From contig NZ_QOHG01000001.1 of NCBI RefSeq assembly GCF_003319125.1, positions 1 through 64,000 of the forward strand: a stretch of 64,000 bases of DNA, written 5' to 3'. The stretch is from Blastococcus sp. TF02A-26. GTDB lineage: Bacteria > Actinomycetota > Actinomycetes > Mycobacteriales > Geodermatophilaceae. Position numbers and translations under genes: made by a program. This document shows positions 32,955 through 44,210 of this stretch, one piece after another (the first letter of the stretch is position 1; every line of letters begins with the position of its first letter). The notes under the pieces were generated by a model. It saw only the letters and a program-made list of their open reading frames with translations. It was not told the origin of the DNA and did not search any database.

Positions 32955-35249
32955 CTATGCCGACCGGGCGTAGGCGGGGTCGGCCGGACGGCCCTCGGGC
33001 AGCGGCAGGGCGGCGTCCCGGTTCTCGGCCAGCGGCGCGAAGCCGCGCAGCCGCAGGCTGTTGGTCACCACGAACACCGAGCTGAACGCCATCGCGGCGC
33101 CGGCGATCATCGGGTTGAGCAGACCGGCCACCGCCAGCGGGATCGCCGCCACGTTGTAGGCGAAGGCCCAGAACAGGTTCCCCTTGATCACGGCGAGCGT
33201 GCGACGGGCCAGCCGGATCGCGTCGGCGGCGGCGCGCAGGTCGCCGCGGACCAGCGTCAGGTCGCTGGCCTCGATGGCGACGTCGGTACCGGTGCCCATG
33301 GCCAGGCCGAGGTCGGCCTGGGCCAGGGCGGCGGCGTCGTTCACGCCGTCACCGACCATGGCGACCGTGCGGCCATCGGCCTGCAGCCGGCGGACGACGT
33401 CCACCTTGTCGGCCGGCAGCACCTCGGCGACGACCTCGTCGATGCCCACCTCCGCGGCCACGGCGCGGGCGGCGCGCTCGTTGTCACCGGTCAGCAGCAC
33501 CGGGCGCAGACCGAGGTCGCGCAGCTGCCGGACGGCGGCGGCCGAGGTCGGCTTCACCGTGTCGGCGACGACGAGCAGACCGCGGGCGGCGCCGTCCCAG
33601 GCCACCGCCACCGCCGTGCGACCGGCCGCCTCGGCGGCGAGCCGGGCGGCATCGAGCCCCGCCGGCAGCGGCACCGACCAGTCGGCGAGCAACCGCGGGC
33701 GGCCGACGACGACCGCATGCCCGTCGACCGTGCCGGTGACGCCCAGGCCCTCGACGTTGGCGAACCCCTCGACCGGCGGGAGCGCGCCCGTCCGCTCGAC
33801 GGCCGCCCGCGCCACGGCCTGGGCGATCGGGTGCTCGGACGCCGTCTCCAGTGCGCCGGCGAGCCGCAGCACGGTGCCGGCGTCCTCCCCGCGGGCCGCC
33901 ACGACGTCGGAGAGGGTCATCTGCCCGGTGGTCACCGTGCCGGTCTTGTCCAGGACGACCGTGTCGGCCCGGCGGGTGGACTCCAGGACCTCGGGGCCCT
34001 TCACCAGGATGCCCAGCTGGGCCCCGCGGCCGGTGCCCACCATCAGGGCGGTCGGCGTCGCCAGCCCGAGCGCGCACGGACAGGCGATGATCAGGACGGC
34101 GACCGCGGCGGTGAACGCGGCGGGCAGCCCGCCGCCCGCGCCGATCCAGAAGCCGAGGGTCGCCACCGCCAGGGCCAGCACGATCGGCACGAAGACCGCG
34201 GAGATCCGGTCGGCCAGGCGCTGCACCTCGGCCTTGCCGTTCTGCGCGTCCTCGACCAGGCGGGCCATCTGCGCCAGCTGGGTGTCGGCGCCGACCCGGG
34301 TGGCCCGGACGACGAGCCGGCCACCGGCGTTCACCGTGCCGCCGGTGACCGGGTCGTCCACGGTGACCTCGACCGGCACCGGCTCGCCGGTGAGCATCGA
34401 GGCGTCGACGGCGGAGCGGCCCTCGGTCACCACGCCGTCCGTCGCGATCTTCTCCCCGGGGCGGACGACGAACAGGTCGCCGACGGCGAGCTGGTCGGCC
34501 GGGACCCGGCGCTCGGTGCCGCCCCGGAGGACGGTCACCTCCTTGGCGCCGAGCTCGAGCAGCGCCCGCAGCGCCGCACCGGACCGCCGCTTGGAGCGGG
34601 CCTCGGCGTAGCGGCCGGCGAGCAGGAACGCCGTCACGCCGGCGGCGGCCTCGAGGTAGATGTTGGCGCTGCCGTCGCCGCGCTCGACGGTGAAGGAGAA
34701 GGGGTGGGTCATGCCCGGCGTGCCGGCGGTCCCCCAGAACAGCGCGTACAGCGACCAGGCGAAGGCCGCCAGGGTGCCGAGGGAGACCAGCGTGTCCATG
34801 GTCGCGGCGCCGTGTCGCAGGTTGGTCCAGGCGGCGCGGTGGAACGGCAGGCCGCCCCACACCACGACCGGCGCGGCCAGGGTGAGCGAGAGCCACTGCC
34901 AGTACTCGACCTGCAGCGCCGGGACCATCGCCATCGCGACGACCGGCACGCTCAGGCCGACCGAGACCAGCAACCGCGTCCGCAGCGCCCGGTCGGGATC
35001 GACCTCGGCCTCCGGCGGCGCCTCGGGCCGTGGGAGCTCCGCCGTGTAGCCGGTCTTCTCCACCGTGGCGATCAGGTCGTCGGTCGACACGTCGCCCTCG
35101 ACGGTCACCCGGGCCTTCTCGGTCGCGTAGTTGACGGTGGCGGTGACGCCGTCCATCCGGTTGAGCTTCTTCTCGACCCGGGCGGCGCAGGAGGCGCAGG
35201 TCATGCCGCCGATGAGCAGCTCGACCTGGGTGGGGGCCTGCTCAGGCAT
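32955..35249 (-). CDS. copA: Copper-exporting P1B-type ATPase
   Basis: A 764-residue heavy-metal pump. An N-terminal metal-binding domain carries M-T-C18-A-S-C21. The membrane C-P-C motif is in A-C-P-C-A-L-G, phosphorylation at D-K-T-G-T, the nucleotide-domain S-E-H-P-I and the hinge G-D-G-V-N-D. CPC, with Asn/Tyr and Met-Ser residues in later helices (F-A-Y-N, A-M-A-F-S-S), fits the Cu+ class. It exports copper across the cytoplasmic membrane. ATG 35249 overlaps the upstream gene end by 8 bases, within the csoR-copZ operon. Confidence 0.94.
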   Translation of the reverse strand: MPEQAPTQVELLIGGMTCASCAARVEKKLNRMDGVTATVNYATEKARVTVEGDVSTDDLIATVEKTGYTAELPRPEAPPEAEVDPDRALRTRLLVSVGLSVPVVAMAMVPALQVEYWQWLSLTLAAPVVVWGGLPFHRAAWTNLRHGAATMDTLVSLGTLAAFAWSLYALFWGTAGTPGMTHPFSFTVERGDGSANIYLEAAAGVTAFLLAGRYAEARSKRRSGAALRALLELGAKEVTVLRGGTERRVPADQLAVGDLFVVRPGEKIATDGVVTEGRSAVDASMLTGEPVPVEVTVDDPVTGGTVNAGGRLVVRATRVGADTQLAQMARLVEDAQNGKAEVQRLADRISAVFVPIVLALAVATLGFWIGAGGGLPAAFTAAVAVLIIACPCALGLATPTALMVGTGRGAQLGILVKGPEVLESTRRADTVVLDKTGTVTTGQMTLSDVVAARGEDAGTVLRLAGALETASEHPIAQAVARAAVERTGALPPVEGFANVEGLGVTGTVDGHAVVVGRPRLLADWSVPLPAGLDAARLAAEAAGRTAVAVAWDGAARGLLVVADTVKPTSAAAVRQLRDLGLRPVLLTGDNERAARAVAAEVGIDEVVAEVLPADKVDVVRRLQADGRTVAMVGDGVNDAAALAQADLGLAMGTGTDVAIEASDLTLVRGDLRAAADAIRLARRTLAVIKGNLFWAFAYNVAAIPLAVAGLLNPMIAGAAMAFSSVFVVTNSLRLRGFAPLAENRDAALPLPEGRPADPAYARSA

Positions 35250-36168
35250 GGGGGTCCTCCACGGCAACGGTGAACTCCGCCGTCCGGACGACGTCGCCGT
35301 GGCGGAAGTCGAGGAAGAGCCGGTGGGTGCCGGCGGCGGGGGGAGTGGTGGCGAAGACGACGTGCGGCCCGGGTGCGGCGGCGGTGCCGGGCACGGCGTC
35401 GACGGGGTGGACGTGCAGGTAGGCGAGGTCACCGGCGCGCAGCACGACCAGGTGGCCGTAGGCGCCCAGGTAGGGCTGCAGGTCGGTGATCGGGACGCCG
35501 TCGCGGCTGATGCTGAGCTGCAGTTCGCTCTCCTCGCCGGCGGTCAGGTGCCCGGTCAGGACGACGGTGTAGCCGTCGACCTCGGCGGTGGCCGCGGCCG
35601 GCGGGAGCTCCCGCGGCTCGAAGTCGCCGGGGACCGACAGGTCGGCGCCGAGGACGAGACCCTCGCCCAGCTCGGTGGGGGTGGCGTCGGCGACGACGCG
35701 CCAGCTGCCCGGGGTCAGGTCGAGCGGGACGGTCCAGGTGCCGTCGGGCGCGAGCTCGGGGTGCACGTGCTGGTACCCGCTGAGGTCGCGGCGGACGGCG
35801 ACCAGGTGCAGGTCCTCCTCGTGCTCCACGTCGAAGGCGGTGACCGGAGCGCCGTCGGGGCCGAGCACCCGGAAGGCCAGCGTCGAGGTGCCGGCGGGGA
35901 GGGTGTCGGTCAGCAGGTCGAGGGTGTGCCCGGACTCGCTGACGGCCAGGCCGCCCACGCCCGGTCCGGCGGCGGCCGGGTCGTGGCCGGCGTCGTCGTG
36001 CGCTCCGCCGGTCCCGGGAGGCCCGTCGTCCGCGTGCCCACCGTCGGTGTGGTCGTCGGCGGCCGGCTCGGCGTCCACCGGGCCGACCGCCGCGCCGACG
36101 CCCAGGCTGGCGCCGAACACGGCGGTCAGGCCGAGGGCGAAGGCGGCGACCCTGGCGGGGGTGTTCAT
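35242..36168 (-). CDS. Exported His/Asp-rich protein of the copper operon
   Basis: A 308-residue protein with an N-terminal signal-like helix (about residues 5-28). A low-complexity His/Asp/Gly stretch (about 36-65, several D-H and G-H pairs) should bind metal. Two beta-rich repeats follow, each ending in a Y-x-H-V-H-P motif (G-Y-Q-H-V-H-P-E and A-Y-L-H-V-H-P-V). The same pattern occurs in secreted proteins near actinobacterial copper pumps, so a periplasm-side copper-binding or delivery role is likely. It lies between copZ and copA and is translationally coupled to copA. Confidence 0.7.
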   Translation of the reverse strand: MNTPARVAAFALGLTAVFGASLGVGAAVGPVDAEPAADDHTDGGHADDGPPGTGGAHDDAGHDPAAAGPGVGGLAVSESGHTLDLLTDTLPAGTSTLAFRVLGPDGAPVTAFDVEHEEDLHLVAVRRDLSGYQHVHPELAPDGTWTVPLDLTPGSWRVVADATPTELGEGLVLGADLSVPGDFEPRELPPAAATAEVDGYTVVLTGHLTAGEESELQLSISRDGVPITDLQPYLGAYGHLVVLRAGDLAYLHVHPVDAVPGTAAAPGPHVVFATTPPAAGTHRLFLDFRHGDVVRTAEFTVAVEDPHA

Positions 36169-36189
36169 CGGGGTGCGCTCATCGGAGGA

Positions 36190-36399
36190 TCAGCGCCCGG
36201 CCAGCTCGTAGCCGGCCTCCTCGACGGCGGCGGCCACGGCCGCGTCGTCGAGCGGGGTGTCGCTGGTGACGGTCACCGCGCCGGTGGGCAGGTCGACCTG
36301 GACCTCGGTGACGCCGGGCAGGGCGCCGACCTCCTCGGACACCGCGGAGACGCAGTGGCCGCAGGTCATGCCGGTGACGGTGTAGGTGCTGGTGCTCAC
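36190..36399 (-). CDS. copZ: Copper chaperone (HMA domain)
   Basis: A 69-residue single heavy-metal-associated domain. M-T-C13-G-H-C16 binds Cu+, and the fold ends with E-E-A-G-Y-E-L. It carries copper in the cytoplasm to CopA and may also present it to CsoR. The start is GTG 36399. It sits 27 bases after csoR on the same strand and is the second gene of the operon. Confidence 0.93.
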   Translation of the reverse strand: MSTSTYTVTGMTCGHCVSAVSEEVGALPGVTEVQVDLPTGAVTVTSDTPLDDAAVAAAVEEAGYELAGR

Positions 36400-36426
36400 G
36401 TGGGCTCCTCGGGGTGGTGGTGGTGC

Positions 36427-36732
36427 TCAGCTGCGGACGAGCCGGGCGATGGCGGCCGAGGCCTCGCGGACCTTCTCCTCGGCCTCGGGGCCGCCGGCCT
36501 GCGCCGCCGCGACGACGCAGTGGGACATGTGCTCCTCGAGCAGCCCCAGGGCGACCGACTGCAGGGCGCTGGTCATGGCCGAGACCTGGGTGAGGATGTC
36601 GATGCAGTACTTCTCGTCCTCGACCATCCGCTGCAGGCCCCGCGCCTGGCCCTCGATGCGGCGCAGCCGCTTGAGGTAGTCGTCCTTGCGGGAGATGTAC
36701 CCGTGCGGGGCGTGCGCCGTGCCGTCGTCCAT
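36427..36732 (-). CDS. csoR: Copper-sensing repressor CsoR
   Basis: A 101-residue all-helical DUF156 repressor. The Cu+ ligands C43, H68 and C72 are present with the exact family spacing (C-x24-H-x3-C). Y-L-K-R-L-R-R-I-E-G-Q-A-R-G-L is the conserved DNA-binding helix. Apo-CsoR blocks its operator and releases when Cu+ binds. ATG 36732 lies 6 bases from a TATGGT -10 inside the operator region, so the operon mRNA starts at the ATG. It heads csoR-copZ-His-rich protein-copA. Confidence 0.95.
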   Translation of the reverse strand: MDDGTAHAPHGYISRKDDYLKRLRRIEGQARGLQRMVEDEKYCIDILTQVSAMTSALQSVALGLLEEHMSHCVVAAAQAGGPEAEEKVREASAAIARLVRS

Positions 36733-36738
36733 GGGTGA

Positions 36739-36767
36739 ACCATACCCCCGTTGGGTATGTCTGTCAG
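36739..36767 (-). promoter_or_regulatory. csoR promoter with CsoR operator between -35 and -10
   Basis: On the minus strand, CTGACA (36762-36767) and TATGGT (36739-36744) are separated by 17 bases and the ATG is 6 bases further. CATACCC (36741-36747) and GGGTATG (36753-36759) form a 7-bp inverted repeat with a 5-base spacer, the usual CsoR box, covering the spacer and the -10. The -35 overlaps the stop codon of the upstream merR-like gene. Confidence 0.8.
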
Positions 36768-37147
36768 CCCCCGGCGGTCGGTGGGTCCGTCCGGTCGCGC
36801 TCCGCGCGGAGCCGGTCGACGGTCCCCTGGAGCCGGGCGGCGTCCTCGCGGGCGGAGGCGAGCTCGTCCTGCAGGCCGGCGATGACCTCGGCCGAGGCGA
36901 GGCTGTGTCCCTGGTCGAGCAGCGTGCGCAGCCGCGCGGCCTGGGTGAGCTGGGTCCGGGAGTAGCGACGGTGCCCACCGGGGGAGCGGTGCGGCTGGAG
37001 GGCGCCGGATCCGTCGAGGCTGCGGAGGAAGGCCGCCTGCACCCCGAGGAGGTCGGCGGCCTGGCTCATGGTCAGCGCCGGGTAGTCCGGGTCGTCGAGC
37101 CGGCGCAGGGGGTCGGCCGGCGCCGCGTCGTCCGCCGGGATCTCCAT
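36764..37147 (-). CDS. MerR-family regulator (HspR-like)
   Basis: A 127-residue protein. Y-P-A-L-T-M-S-Q-A-A-D-L-L-G-V near residue 22 and P-H-R-S-P-G-G-H-R-R-Y-S-R form the MerR winged helix. A coiled-coil follows (L-R-T-L-L-D-Q-G-H-S and the long E-L-A-S-A-R-E-D helix). No C-terminal ligand domain is visible, as in HspR-type proteins. It lies downstream of hsp20 behind a terminator and is the best candidate to bind the palindrome at the hsp20 promoter. The start is ATG 37147. Confidence 0.8.
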   Translation of the reverse strand: MEIPADDAAPADPLRRLDDPDYPALTMSQAADLLGVQAAFLRSLDGSGALQPHRSPGGHRRYSRTQLTQAARLRTLLDQGHSLASAEVIAGLQDELASAREDAARLQGTVDRLRAERDRTDPPTAGG

Positions 37148-37169
37148 CGTCGTCCCCCTCCTGATGCGA

Positions 37170-37199
37170 CGGGGGCCGGACCTCGCGGTCCGGCCCCCG
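37170..37199. terminator. 13-bp hairpin between hsp20 and merR
   Basis: CGGGGGCCGGACC (37170-37182) pairs perfectly with GGTCCGGCCCCCG (37187-37199) around the loop TCGC. It should end most hsp20 transcripts and let only read-through reach the merR-like gene. Confidence 0.75.
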
Positions 37200-37221
37200 G
37201 TCCTGCGGATCGGATCGGTCG

Positions 37222-37722
37222 TCAGCTCTCGACGGCCCGCTGCTCCGACCCGGCGTGCTCGCCCTCGATGGTCCGCGCCTCGACGGCGGCGGGCGCGTCG
37301 GCCCGCGTCACGGTGATCTTGCGCGCCTTGGCCTTCTCGGCCACCGGGATGCTCACCGTGAGGACGCCGTCGTGGTAGCTGGCGTCCAGCCGGTCGGTGT
37401 CCAGGCTCCTGCCGAGCACCAGCTGGCGGGTGTAGCTGCCGAACGGCCGCTCCGCGACGGTCCACTCCGCACCCTCGAGCTGCGGTACCGAGCGCTCCGC
37501 GCTGATGGTGAGCGTGTTGCCCTCGATCGACAGGTCGATCGACCCCGGGTCGACGCCCGGCAGGTCGAAGTGGGCGACGAAGTTGTCGCCGACGCGGTAG
37601 GCGTCCATCGGCATGCCCGACAGCGGTCGGGCGGTGGCGGAACCCGCGCGGCCGGTGAGCTGGTCCAGCGCCCGGAAGGCGGCGGACGTGGCGGCGAACG
37701 GGTCGTAGGCGGTCAGCATCAT
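37222..37722 (-). CDS. Hsp20/alpha-crystallin small heat-shock protein
   Basis: A 166-residue chaperone. The alpha-crystallin domain (about residues 40-140) begins M-D-A-Y-R-V-G-D-N-F-V-A-H-F-D-L-P-G-V and ends with A-S-Y-H-D-G-V-L-T-V-S-I-P, the A-x-x-x-x-G-V-L motif. The I-x-I tail motif appears as I-T-V. It holds unfolding proteins in a refoldable state without ATP. ATG 37722 has AGGAGG upstream; ATG 37719 follows directly. A strong sigma-A-like promoter with a palindrome lies about 60 bases upstream. Confidence 0.93.
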   Translation of the reverse strand: MMLTAYDPFAATSAAFRALDQLTGRAGSATARPLSGMPMDAYRVGDNFVAHFDLPGVDPGSIDLSIEGNTLTISAERSVPQLEGAEWTVAERPFGSYTRQLVLGRSLDTDRLDASYHDGVLTVSIPVAEKAKARKITVTRADAPAAVEARTIEGEHAGSEQRAVES

Positions 37723-37776
37723 GGCTGGTCAACCTCCTGGTCGTGCTCTGTTCGTGTTCGCTGCCCGAGGTGGAAC

Positions 37777-40582
<2,806 letters not shown>

Positions 40583-40585
40583 CCC

Positions 40586-41485
40586 TCAGCTGACGTACCT
40601 GCGGGCGGTCGACCGCCGCTGCGCCTCGTCGAGTGCGGCGAACCGTGCCTCGGCGTGCGGGGGCAGCACCCGGCGCTCGCGCACCACCCAGGGGATCCCG
40701 CGCGCGGCGGCCAGCAGCCCATGCGCGGTGACGCGGTCCCGCGGCAGGGAGTGCAGCAGGTGCGCGGTGCGGCGCAGCGCCGGCAGCACCGGGCGGCGCA
40801 GCCACGTCGTCCAGAGGGTGTTGCGGATGCCGTCGCGGCGCCGCCGGTGCGGGTCGCGCGCCCGGCTGGCCTGGTGGTGCACGGTGAGCTCGGGCAGGTA
40901 GCAGAGCTCCCAGCCGCGGGCGGCCAGGTCGCCGGCCATCAGCTCCTCCTCGCCGCCCAGCCACAGCCGCTCGGAGAACCCGCCCACCTCCTCGAACGCC
41001 GCGCGGCGAACCACCGACGCCCCGGCGAGGAACGAGCCCAGCGCCGGACCGGGCAGCCACGGGGCACCGCGCACGGGGGAGTCCCGCAGCTCCGGGACGA
41101 TCGGGTCCTCGGTCCCGCCCGGCTCCACCAGGATGCGGGCGGTGACCACGGCCAGCCGCGGATGGGCGTCGAGGACGTCCGCCGCCGTCGTCAGCGAGCC
41201 CGGCTCCCACCAGGTGTCGTCGTCGCAGAAGGCGACGTAGGGGGTGTCCACCCGGGCGACGCCGACGTTGCGGCCGGTCGCGCCGAGGTTCTCCGGGCTC
41301 GCCACCAGCTCGACCTGCGGGAACCGCCCGCGGACGGCGCCGGCGGTGCCGTCGGTCGAGCCGTTGTCGACGACCACGACGTGCGGTTGCTCGGGCAGGG
41401 CCAGCAGCCGCTCCAGGGCCAGCAGCAGCTCGTCGCGCCGCTCGTGGGTGATGACGACGACGGCGACCCGCGGGTCGCGGCTCAC
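40586..41485 (-). CDS. GT2 glycosyltransferase, paralogue A
   Basis: A 299-residue GT-A fold enzyme. V-A-V-V-V-I-T-H-E-R-R begins the nucleotide fold, V-V-V-D-N-G-S-T-D-G-T follows, and Y-V-A-F-C-D-D-D-T-W-W holds the D-x-D metal site. W-L-G-G-E-E-E-L-M-A-G-D-L-A is the usual catalytic acidic motif. The C-terminal 80 residues are basic and helical. It is one of two adjacent related GT2 genes. GTG 41485 overlaps the stop of the neighbour by four bases. Donor and acceptor are unknown. Confidence 0.85.
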   Translation of the reverse strand: MSRDPRVAVVVITHERRDELLLALERLLALPEQPHVVVVDNGSTDGTAGAVRGRFPQVELVASPENLGATGRNVGVARVDTPYVAFCDDDTWWEPGSLTTAADVLDAHPRLAVVTARILVEPGGTEDPIVPELRDSPVRGAPWLPGPALGSFLAGASVVRRAAFEEVGGFSERLWLGGEEELMAGDLAARGWELCYLPELTVHHQASRARDPHRRRRDGIRNTLWTTWLRRPVLPALRRTAHLLHSLPRDRVTAHGLLAAARGIPWVVRERRVLPPHAEARFAALDEAQRRSTARRYVS

Positions 41486-42330
41486 GCCCGCCCCTCGAGC
41501 AGACGGCGACGGGCCAGGACCTCGGCCGGGACCGGCCGCCGGCGGCCCACCGCCCCGGGGAGGTCCCGCAGCGCCCGCAGCACACCGCGACGCTCGGGCG
41601 CCCCGGCCCGGACCGCGGCGACCACCACGCGGAGGACGTCGGACAGCGGCAGCCGCATCACGGCGGTGAGCAGCCGGGACCGCCAGATCGCCGCCCGCCG
41701 GGCGGCCGGGTCGTGCCGGCGGGTCGACGGGTGGTGGTGCACGGTCACCTCGTCGACGTAGGCCAGGCCCCACCCCGCCGTCGCCAGGTCCAGGCTCAGC
41801 CGCTCCTCCTCGCCGGGGAAGCGGACCACCGGGTCGAAGCCGCCGACGGCGAGGAACGCCTCGGTGCGCACCATCGCCCCGCAGGCGACGAACCCGAGCA
41901 ACGACGGTCCGGGCAGGTCGGGGTCGGTGCCCAGCGGGCTCGCCGCCATCTCGGCGCAGACGGGGTCCAGCCGCTCCTCGGGGCCGACCAGGATGCGCGC
42001 GTTCAGCACGGCCAGCCGGGGGTGGTCGCGCATGATCGCCGCGGCCCGGGCCAGGTCGCCCGACGCCCACCACGAGTCGTCGTCGGCGAAGGCGACGTAC
42101 GGCGTGCCGGCGTGCTCGGCCCCGATCGTGCGGGCCCGGGCCCCGACGTTCTCGCCCAGCGGCAGCACGGTCACGTCCGGGTGGTTCGCGCGCACCGCCT
42201 CGACGGAGCCGTCGGTCGAGCCGTTGTCGACGAAGACGACCGGTGCCTCGTGCCGGGGCATCGACGCGATGAGGTCGTCTCGCCGGTCGCGGCTCATGAC
42301 GACGACGGTGACGTCGTGGGGTGTGTTCAC
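41482..42330 (-). CDS. GT2 glycosyltransferase, paralogue B
   Basis: A 282-residue GT2 enzyme closely related in plan to its neighbour. F-V-D-N-G-S-T-D-G-S, G-E-N-V-G-A-R-A-R-T-I-G and Y-V-A-F-A-D-D-D-S-W-W align with paralogue A, and P-G-E-E-E-R-L-S-L-D-L supplies the catalytic acid region. The pair probably arose by tandem duplication and then diverged. GTG 42330 follows the gene for the alpha/alpha-barrel protein by 9 bases on the same strand. Confidence 0.85.
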   Translation of the reverse strand: MNTPHDVTVVVMSRDRRDDLIASMPRHEAPVVFVDNGSTDGSVEAVRANHPDVTVLPLGENVGARARTIGAEHAGTPYVAFADDDSWWASGDLARAAAIMRDHPRLAVLNARILVGPEERLDPVCAEMAASPLGTDPDLPGPSLLGFVACGAMVRTEAFLAVGGFDPVVRFPGEEERLSLDLATAGWGLAYVDEVTVHHHPSTRRHDPAARRAAIWRSRLLTAVMRLPLSDVLRVVVAAVRAGAPERRGVLRALRDLPGAVGRRRPVPAEVLARRRLLEGRA

Positions 42331-42339
42331 GGGGGAGTC

Positions 42340-43410
42340 CTACCCCGCGCGGGGCTCGAACTCCTCGTCCGCCTCGACCGGCGGCAGCGCGGCGGGGTCG
42401 GCGAACAGGCCCGAGGCGCCGGTGGCGCCGGTCAGCGCGTCCGCGGCGAGGACGACGGCCGCGGCGGTCCAGGTGGTGCGCTCGATCGGCCAGCGCTTCC
42501 CGTCGGCGAAGACCAGGCCGGTCCAGTAGGCGCCGTCGTCGTCGCGCAGGTGCTGCATGGCGGCCACCTGCTCGAGGGCGTCGTCGGGGCGGCCCGCGGC
42601 GGTCAGCGCCAGGGCCAGCTCGCACGTCTCCGCGCCGGTCACCCAGGGCCGGTCGGAGACGCAGCGGATGCCGAGCCCGGGGACGACGAAGGTCTCCCAG
42701 CCCCAGGCGATCCGGTCGTCCGCGGCGTCGCCGGTCAGCGCTCCGCCGAGGACGGGGTAGTACCAGTCCATCGAGTAGCGGGACCGGTCGGCGAAGCCGT
42801 CGGGACGGGTGCGCAGCGCCGTCCCCAGGTCGACCGCGGCCAGCTCCCAGTCCGGCTGCGGATCGCCCTGCAGCGCGGCGAGGGCCACGCCGCAGCGCAG
42901 CGCCTGGAACAGGCTGGAGTTGCCGGTCAGCAGGGCGGTGGCGTCCGGGGTGCCGTCGGGCCGCTGCGCCCACCCGATCGCGCCGCCGGGCAGCTGCATG
43001 CGGGTGACCAGGTCCAGGCCGCGGCGCACCGCCGGCCAGAGCTCGGTCACCAGCGCGTCGTCCCCGGTGACCAGCCAGCGGTGCCACAGACCGACGGCCA
43101 GGTAGCCGGCGTGGTTGCTCTCGACCCCGGCGGAGGTCTCCGACCAGGCCCCGGTCGGGGCCAGGTACTCCGCGGCCCAGGAGCCGTCGGGTCGCTGCCT
43201 CCCGGCCAGCCAGCGGTAGGCCGCCGCGGCTCGGTCGTGACGGCCGCCGACGTCGAGGGCCATGGCCGCCTCGACGGAGTCCCACGGGTCGAGCTGGCCG
43301 CCGCGGAACCACGGCAGCGCGCCGTCGGCGTCCTGCTGGTCGGCGATCCAGTCGACGGTCTGGCGCACCTGCCCACCGGTGAGGACCCCCGGCAGCTCCG
43401 GCAGGAGCAC
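42340..43410 (-). CDS. Prenyltransferase/squalene-cyclase-like alpha-barrel protein
   Basis: A 356-residue protein built of repeated helical hairpins. Q-Q-D-A-D-G-A-L-P-W-F, R-Q-R-P-D-G-S-W and D-D-D-G-A-Y-W-T-G are QW-like repeats of the alpha/alpha(6) barrel used by terpene cyclases, prenyltransferase subunits and some glycan-active enzymes. No D-D-x-D cyclase motif is obvious, so a glycan-binding or hydrolase-like role fits the neighbours better. GTG 43410 starts 4 bases past the methyltransferase stop; ATG 43485 is an alternative that would overlap it by about 70 bases. Confidence 0.6.
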   Translation of the reverse strand: MLLPELPGVLTGGQVRQTVDWIADQQDADGALPWFRGGQLDPWDSVEAAMALDVGGRHDRAAAAYRWLAGRQRPDGSWAAEYLAPTGAWSETSAGVESNHAGYLAVGLWHRWLVTGDDALVTELWPAVRRGLDLVTRMQLPGGAIGWAQRPDGTPDATALLTGNSSLFQALRCGVALAALQGDPQPDWELAAVDLGTALRTRPDGFADRSRYSMDWYYPVLGGALTGDAADDRIAWGWETFVVPGLGIRCVSDRPWVTGAETCELALALTAAGRPDDALEQVAAMQHLRDDDGAYWTGLVFADGKRWPIERTTWTAAAVVLAADALTGATGASGLFADPAALPPVEADEEFEPRAG

Positions 43411-43414
43411 CGGC

Positions 43415-44200
43415 TCAGCGGGCAGCGGCCCGCTCCCGGTCCAGGGAGCCCGACCCGGCCGACCAGCGGCGCGCGGCGGGCGCATCGGCCACGGCGGGCT
43501 TGTCCGCGTAGACGACGAAGCTCTTGCCGATCAGCGGGTCGAGCACCTTCTCGGCTGTCCGGGTCAGCCACGGCCGCGTCGTCAGGTCCCAGACCAGCAG
43601 CCGGTGGTAGGCGCGGACGGCGGCGTTGTCGCGCTCGACCCCCGTGGCGCACTTGAGCCACCAGAACGGGGCGTGCAGGGAGTGCGCGTGGTGGGTCGGG
43701 CCCGGCTCCAGCCCCACGGCGGAGAGCCGGTCGCGCAGGTCGTCGCCGCGGTAGATGCGGATGTGCCCGCCCTCGTTGGCGTGGTACTGGTCGGACAGCG
43801 CCCAGCAGATCCGTTCCGGCAGCCACCGCGGCACGCTGACGGCCACCCGCCCGCCGGGCTTGAGCACCCGGGCGATCTCGGCCATGGCGGCGGCGTCGTC
43901 GGGGATGTGCTCGAGGACCTCGGCGGCGATGATCCGGTCGACGCTGGCATCGGGGACCGGCAGGTGCAGCAGGTCGCCCCGGATCGACGTGGCCGCGGCA
44001 CCGGCGGGCGCCTCGCCGGCCTCGCCGATGGCGGTCAGCCACCTCTGCGTCGTCCGGACCTCGTCGACGCCCCAGTCGAGGGCGACCACCCGGGCACCGC
44101 GCCGGTAGGCCTCGAAGGAGTGCCGCCCCTCGCCGCAGCCCAGGTCGAGCAGGGTCATGCCCGGCCGCAGGTCCAGCAGGTCGTAGTCGACGGTCAGCAC
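43415..44200 (-). CDS. Class I SAM-dependent methyltransferase
   Basis: A 261-residue methyltransferase_11-type enzyme. L-L-D-L-G-C-G-E-G-R-H-S near residue 17 binds SAM, V-V-A-L-D-W-G-V is motif II, and A-A-E-V-L-E-H-I-P-D-D and L-K-P-G-G-R-V-A-V-S-V-P complete the fold. The C-terminal part is longer than usual and carries H-S-L-H-A-P-F-W-W-L. GTG 44200 has GAGGA 7 bases upstream and lies 10 bases past the GT4 stop. It probably methylates a sugar or lipid of the same cluster. Confidence 0.85.
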   Translation of the reverse strand: MLTVDYDLLDLRPGMTLLDLGCGEGRHSFEAYRRGARVVALDWGVDEVRTTQRWLTAIGEAGEAPAGAAATSIRGDLLHLPVPDASVDRIIAAEVLEHIPDDAAAMAEIARVLKPGGRVAVSVPRWLPERICWALSDQYHANEGGHIRIYRGDDLRDRLSAVGLEPGPTHHAHSLHAPFWWLKCATGVERDNAAVRAYHRLLVWDLTTRPWLTRTAEKVLDPLIGKSFVVYADKPAVADAPAARRWSAGSGSLDRERAAAR

Positions 44201-44210
44201 GAACGGGTCC

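Noticed and set aside
42340-43410. True terpene cyclase or squalene-hopene cyclase
   Set aside because: It is about half the length of such cyclases and lacks a D-x-D-D motif; only the QW-like repeats are shared.
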